From NCBI GenBank assembly GCA_948579355.1, contig CAPAOV010000004.1, positions 1-64,000 on the forward strand: a stretch of DNA of 64,000 nt, read 5' to 3'. The first letter of the stretch is position 1. Each line of letters opens with the position of its first letter. A program made the translations under genes and the position numbers. The notes under the pieces are model-generated. The model was not told where the DNA came from, did not search any database, and saw only the letters and a list, made by a program, of their open reading frames with translations. This document shows, one piece after another, positions 59,923-64,000 of the stretch. Origin of the DNA: an uncultured Eubacterium sp. GTDB taxonomy: Bacteria > Bacillota > Clostridia > Lachnospirales > Lachnospiraceae.

Positions 59923-62691
59923 ATGAAAAAGTTTAAGAGAGGGTTTAAGGTCAAGGTTTCCGTGGCAGTTGCAGCAATTGCTCTTGCAGTGTTTATTATT
60001 GCAGGAACATCCTATGCTTCCAACAACCAGCCGTTTTTGGGGGATTGCATTGAGTATGGGATTGTATGTAACTTTCTGAATCAGACCTGTGATATTGAGT
60101 CAAACATTGCCGTTTGCAAATATCAGGGAAATGGCCATACGATAGGTAATACCATCTCGTCTGACAAGGCCAACTCAGCAGGTGTGATTAAAGTGGGAGA
60201 GGTTGTGGACCATCTCAAAGTCCGCAACGAGCCGGTCATCCTCGAAGGTCAGAAGCAAAAGGAAGAAGTAAAGGCAATGATTGCCTCCGTCCAGAATTAT
60301 TCGGAGTCCGTTGTTAAAAAGAGCGATTTGGAGACTCCGGCGAAAGTGGAAGACCAAAACAATTATTGTCTGGACGTTGCGTCTGTTCATGATGATTTAG
60401 TTTATGTTTCGGCAGATAATCTTATTACTAATATTAACAAAAATCATCTTCAAAACGGCGCATTGAGAATCAAAATCCGTCCGAAGCAGACCGTTGTACT
60501 GAACATTACCGAAAAAGATAAGGTTTATATTCCGAGATATACGGTGGATGTAAAAGAGGGAAAGAAATCCAACGAGGAAATGGCCGAGACGATAATTTGG
60601 AACATGCCATATGTAAATAATTTGGAAATTGGTTCAGATAATTTGCACGCAACGATTATTGCGCCAAAAGCCTTTGTCAATATAGGTACTACCGGCGAGG
60701 GGTGGTTAGTATGCGATACGATTGTCAGTACCAATGGTGAGTGGCATATGATTTCCAAAAAATTACCTTCACCGACTCCTACTATTAAGCCAACGGCGAC
60801 GCCGACTGTGAAAGTGACGGAAGAGCCGACACCGGAAGTGACGCCGACCAAAAAACCGACAGCGACGCCGACGGAAGAGCCGACGCCGAAAGTGACACCG
60901 ACCGATGAACCGACACCGGAAGTGACACCGACGGAAGAGCCGACAGCGACACCAACGGCAAAAGTGACGGAAGAGCCGACGCCGAAAGTGACGCCGACCG
61001 ATGAGCCGACGCCGGAAGTGACACCGACCGATGAACCAACACCAGAAGTGACACCGACGGAAGAGCCGACACCGGAAGTCACACCAACGGAAGAGCCGAC
61101 AGCGACGCCGGCCGATGAGCCGACACCAGAAGTCACACCAACGGAAGAACCGACGCCGACAGGTACACCAGAAGAAGAAGTGACACCGACGCCGTCGCAA
61201 AAGGTGACAGAAACTCCGACAGCGACGCCGACAGCTACACCGGAACCGAAACTCGGCGAGTTAGTAATTACAAAAACTTTACACGGTGTGATTACGAATG
61301 AGGCGGCAGAAAAGGCGATTTCATTTGTTGTTACCAATGTTGCCACGAAAGAGGTAAAGACATTACAATTAAAAGATTTTGACTATAATGAAAAGAAAGA
61401 AAAATATACCTATAAGATAAAAGACATTGTTGTCGGCGAGTACACGGTATCCGAGAAAGTGACGGATATTGACGGCTATGTTTTGGCCAGTGTATTTTAT
61501 ACGATAAATGGAGAGAGTGCAGTTGCCGGTAAGACAACAGAGGTAGAAGTTAGAGAAGACAATAAAACTACAGTGGATTATGAGAACACATATGAGACAG
61601 AAAAAGGAAACTTATTGCTGACAAAGACAATTGAGGGTCCGATTACGAAAGAAGAGGCAGAAGGTGGAATTTCTTTTGAAATAACAAACAATGCGACAAA
61701 TCAAACAGTTGTTAAGCATCTGAGTGATTTCACATATTCTGTAGAGGATAACCGTTATGTATTGTATCTTCGCGATACCGTAGGTTCTTATACGGTTCGG
61801 GAAAAGATAGAGGATGTGAACGGCGTTGAATTAATCAGCGTGGAGTATACAGTGGATAGCAAAGGCGTATGTAAAGGACGCGAAGCTTCTGCTACCGTAA
61901 ACAAAGACGATATAACGGTAGTTGCTTATAAGAATGATTATGAGTCTGTGAAAACTCCGACTCCGCTTGTAACATCGACGCCAACACCGACAGCTACACC
62001 GGAGGAGACAGCGACACCAACACCGTCGGCATCTATTACGGAAACACCGGAAGTGACACCAACGGCGACTCCAACAGAAGAGTCGACCCCGACGGCTACG
62101 CCGAAAACACCGACGGAGACCCCGACGGAAAAATCGACGGCCACACCAACGGCGACACCGACTGACAAGCCGACAGCCACACCAACGGCCACCCCGACGG
62201 AAAAATCGACAGCAACGCCAACTCCGGCAGAAGAGTCCACTCCGACGCCAACACCGGAGGAGACACCAGCGGTGACGCCGACAGTGCCGACAGAGAGTGA
62301 AGAGCCGACACCATCTGCGCCGGCAGACGAACCATCATCTACGCCAACAGCGTATGATGAGCCGACACCGACTCCGCCGCAGGAAGATGGCGTTACACCG
62401 GTTCCACCGTCAAGTGAGGAACCGACTGAAACACCGTTGACAGAAATAGATGAAGAGACACCGTTATCAGGGAAAGAATTAAAAGACCCGAAAACTCCGA
62501 AAGCATCGACGAAAACAAAGACAAAAAAGAAGTCAGATACAACGATGATTTTAGATGATGAAGTACCATTAGCAGATGCTGCTCCGGAGACGGGGGATAC
62601 GACAAATTTGTTATTCCCGATTATTGCAATGGGAGTTTCTCTGTTAGCTATCTTTGCCGTATTGCTGCTTCGTAAAAAGAGTAACGAATAG
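59923..62691 (+). CDS. sortase-anchored surface protein: choice-of-anchor A domain, TP-rich linkers, two DUF5979-like repeats
   Basis: 922 residues from the ATG at 59923 (GGAGG). A signal peptide (VSVAVAAIALAVFIIAGTSYA) is followed by a choice-of-anchor A type domain (about 30-285; ATIIAPKAFVNIGTTGEGW). A linker rich in PTEEPTPEVT follows, then two related beta-domains (ELVITKTLHGVITNEAAEKA and NLLLTKTIEGPITKEEAEGG), which match collagen-binding B-like/DUF5979 repeats, and a second TP linker. The C-terminus has a sortase signal (APETGD), a membrane helix (IIAMGVSLLAIFAVLLL) and RKKSNE. It is probably an adhesin or structural wall protein; the ligand is unknown. Confidence 0.9.
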   Translation: MKKFKRGFKVKVSVAVAAIALAVFIIAGTSYASNNQPFLGDCIEYGIVCNFLNQTCDIESNIAVCKYQGNGHTIGNTISSDKANSAGVIKVGEVVDHLKVRNEPVILEGQKQKEEVKAMIASVQNYSESVVKKSDLETPAKVEDQNNYCLDVASVHDDLVYVSADNLITNINKNHLQNGALRIKIRPKQTVVLNITEKDKVYIPRYTVDVKEGKKSNEEMAETIIWNMPYVNNLEIGSDNLHATIIAPKAFVNIGTTGEGWLVCDTIVSTNGEWHMISKKLPSPTPTIKPTATPTVKVTEEPTPEVTPTKKPTATPTEEPTPKVTPTDEPTPEVTPTEEPTATPTAKVTEEPTPKVTPTDEPTPEVTPTDEPTPEVTPTEEPTPEVTPTEEPTATPADEPTPEVTPTEEPTPTGTPEEEVTPTPSQKVTETPTATPTATPEPKLGELVITKTLHGVITNEAAEKAISFVVTNVATKEVKTLQLKDFDYNEKKEKYTYKIKDIVVGEYTVSEKVTDIDGYVLASVFYTINGESAVAGKTTEVEVREDNKTTVDYENTYETEKGNLLLTKTIEGPITKEEAEGGISFEITNNATNQTVVKHLSDFTYSVEDNRYVLYLRDTVGSYTVREKIEDVNGVELISVEYTVDSKGVCKGREASATVNKDDITVVAYKNDYESVKTPTPLVTSTPTPTATPEETATPTPSASITETPEVTPTATPTEESTPTATPKTPTETPTEKSTATPTATPTDKPTATPTATPTEKSTATPTPAEESTPTPTPEETPAVTPTVPTESEEPTPSAPADEPSSTPTAYDEPTPTPPQEDGVTPVPPSSEEPTETPLTEIDEETPLSGKELKDPKTPKASTKTKTKKKSDTTMILDDEVPLADAAPETGDTTNLLFPIIAMGVSLLAIFAVLLLRKKSNE
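60775..61245 (+). repeat. TP-linker repeats (first block)
   Basis: Many in-frame units of about 24-27 bp (GAGCCGACACCGGAAGTGAC-like) encoding PTEEPTPEVT and PTDEPTPEVT; expected to vary in copy number. Confidence 0.85.
61955..62360 (+). repeat. TP-linker repeats (second block)
   Basis: Degenerate in-frame units encoding PTATPTEKSTATPT-like sequence between the last beta-domain and the wall-anchor signal. Confidence 0.8.
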
Positions 62692-62729
62692 GCGGAGAGA
62701 AAAGGAATGACTACAAATCAATAAAAAAG

Positions 62730-62779
62730 AAATCCACTTATCGGATTGAGAAGCAGTTCTCGCCGATAGGTGGATTTTT
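62730..62779. terminator. bidirectional terminator between converging genes
   Basis: Stem AAATCCACTTATCGG/CCGATAGGTGGATTT with T-runs available on both strands. Confidence 0.8.
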
Positions 62780-62791
62780 AGATTTGCTTTT

Positions 62792-64000
62792 TTATTTGCT
62801 TTTCTTTAAATTTTCATTTGCAGTAGCAAGAAGTAATTTGATACGGTTTAATTGATTGACTTCGCTGGCGCCGGGGTCATAATCGACAGCGACGATATTA
62901 GCTTCCGGGAAAGCCCTGCGAAGCTGTTTAATCACGCCTTTGCCGACGACATGGTTTGGCAGGCAGCCAAAAGGCTGGGCACAGACAATATTAGGAACAT
63001 CGCTGTGGATTAGTTCAATCATTTCACCTGTCAGGAACCAGCCCTCTCCGGTTTGATTTCCAGTAGAGACAAATGGCTCGGCATATTCGGCAAGCTGCTT
63101 GATTGATTTTGGCGCTTCAAAGCGTTTGCTTTCTTCCAATGCTTTGCAGACAGGCTTGCGGAATTGGTTCAATAGCCATATGGCGGCATTGCTCAACCAT
63201 TTGCCCGTTTTGCTAAAACCAAGGTGTTCTGCCTTAAATATACTATCGTACGAGCTATACATGAAGAAATCCAACATGTCCGGACAAACCGCTTCTGCGC
63301 CCTCGGCTTCCAGTAATTCTACTACATGATTGTTGGCGGCCGGCAGAAATTTAACTAATATTTCGCCGACAATGCCGACTCTCGGCTTTTTCAATGTCTC
63401 GTCTAATTCAATGGTATCAAAATCATGCACAATTTCCTGTACGGTTTTTTTCAGTCTGCTCTGTCTTGGTTTTTTTGCTTCTTCAATACAGCGGGCTTTC
63501 CACTTGTCGTGAAGCGCGTTTACAGAGCCGGGTACTTTTTCGTACGGGCGGGTGCGATAGACAACTTTCATAAGCAGGTCGCCGTAGATTAATGCGTGAA
63601 TGGCACCTTTCAGTAAACGGTAATTGATTTGAAAACCGGAGTTTTTCTCGATACCGGCGCTCAATGAAATAACCGGAATCTGCTCCATACCTGCCTTTTT
63701 CAAAGCCCGTCGGATAAAACCGATATAATTGGTAGCGCGGCAGCCGCCTCCCGTTTGCGTAATAATGAGAGCGGTGCGGTCTAAGTCATATTCTCCGGAG
63801 TGCAGCGCTTTCATAAACTGTCCGACGACGAGGAGCGACGGGTAGCAGGCATCGTTATTGACATATTTGAGACCATAATCCAATTCGCCCACACCGGTCG
63901 GCAATTGCACGAGATTGTAACCGCATGCAGATAGGGCCGGCATTAGAATATCAAAATGGATTGGAGACATCTGTGGGGCGAGGATGGTGTAGTTCTTTTT
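62792..64000 (-). CDS. 2-hydroxyacyl-CoA dehydratase/activase family protein (3' part)
   Basis: The frame is open to the window edge, so the start is missing; about 403 residues are visible. The segment beginning YTILAPQMSPIHFDILM matches the C-terminal HgdB-like part of large activase-dehydratase proteins (BcrAD/BadFG plus DUF2229 type, usually around 1400 residues). Cysteines in NNDACYPS and GGGCRATNYIG, and VCAQPFGCLPNHVVGKG near the end, are likely iron-sulfur ligands. These proteins use ATP-driven electron transfer in an anaerobic 2-hydroxyacyl-CoA-like reaction; the substrate of this branch is not known to me. The C-terminus ends in a Lys-rich tail (NENLKKSK). Confidence 0.88.
   Translation of the reverse strand, partial: KKNYTILAPQMSPIHFDILMPALSACGYNLVQLPTGVGELDYGLKYVNNDACYPSLLVVGQFMKALHSGEYDLDRTALIITQTGGGCRATNYIGFIRRALKKAGMEQIPVISLSAGIEKNSGFQINYRLLKGAIHALIYGDLLMKVVYRTRPYEKVPGSVNALHDKWKARCIEEAKKPRQSRLKKTVQEIVHDFDTIELDETLKKPRVGIVGEILVKFLPAANNHVVELLEAEGAEAVCPDMLDFFMYSSYDSIFKAEHLGFSKTGKWLSNAAIWLLNQFRKPVCKALEESKRFEAPKSIKQLAEYAEPFVSTGNQTGEGWFLTGEMIELIHSDVPNIVCAQPFGCLPNHVVGKGVIKQLRRAFPEANIVAVDYDPGASEVNQLNRIKLLLATANENLKKSK

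Noticed and set aside
60775..61245. Regular repeats that could suggest a CRISPR array
   Set aside because: Units are directly tandem without spacers, stay in frame and encode a Thr/Pro-rich linker.

Overview
The window looks like chromosomal DNA of an endospore-forming, anaerobic Clostridia, most likely a Lachnospiraceae gut commensal. Evidence: spo0A and spoIVB (sporulation), oxygen-sensitive class III ribonucleotide reductase (nrdD/nrdG), a 2-hydroxyacyl-CoA dehydratase/activase-type protein, secreted GH10 xylanase and TP-rich wall proteins, strong AGGAGG ribosome sites, many TTG/GTG starts and consensus sigma-A promoters. No genus is claimed. No prophage, insertion sequence, CRISPR array or rRNA was seen.

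Layout. 0-7.2 kb: a large BIG2 (Ig-like) secreted protein, recN, spoIVB. 7.2-13.4 kb: an AgrC/AgrA-like (GHKL kinase + LytTR regulator) pair diverging from an FtsX-type ABC transporter cassette; it lies between spoIVB and spo0A, which are commonly adjacent. 13.6-19.5 kb: spo0A, glgA, then glycolytic gapA, pgk, tpiA, with an array of palindromic repeats between pgk and tpiA. 19.6-21.7 kb: a Septu-type defence pair (PtuA ATPase, PtuB HNH nuclease) beside a tRNA-Gly(GCC). 21.8-28.4 kb: accessory genes (acetyltransferase, ECF sigma/anti-sigma pair, a degenerate adenylation-domain protein, mutM, a DUF4253 protein and a hydrolase fragment). 28.4-34.6 kb: MATE transporter and a phosphorelay set (hybrid kinase, receiver-HPt protein, double receiver). 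34.7-40.2 kb: asnS-asnA, Fe-alcohol dehydrogenase, a sigma-like protein without region 4, mutY. 40.2-43.8 kb: nrdD-nrdG-dut behind two NrdR boxes. 43.9-55.9 kb: leuC-leuD, a membrane-anchored FKBP-type foldase, an OmpR-type two-component system, lipoprotein, PH-domain protein, CheV, an acidic-repeat zinc-ribbon membrane protein, hisH-hisF, ung. 56-64 kb: an EF-hand-like protein, the xylanase, a sortase-anchored adhesin-like protein, and the 3' part of a large activase/dehydratase gene cut by the window edge.

The most unusual signal is a non-coding leader element present three times in full (10957-11103, 42529-42670, 43252-43394), each time ending at the ribosome-binding site of a gene (a small membrane protein in the ABC cassette, nrdG, dut). 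Each copy has three hairpins. The loop of the second is perfectly complementary (8-9 bp) to a strand just before the Shine-Dalgarno, and that helix has a different sequence in each copy but keeps its pairing. The downstream strand can instead fold into a local hairpin, so the element looks like a two-state pseudoknot switch over the ribosome site. A looser relative may lie in front of the adhesin gene (59839-59917). I know of no described family that matches, but this could not be searched here.
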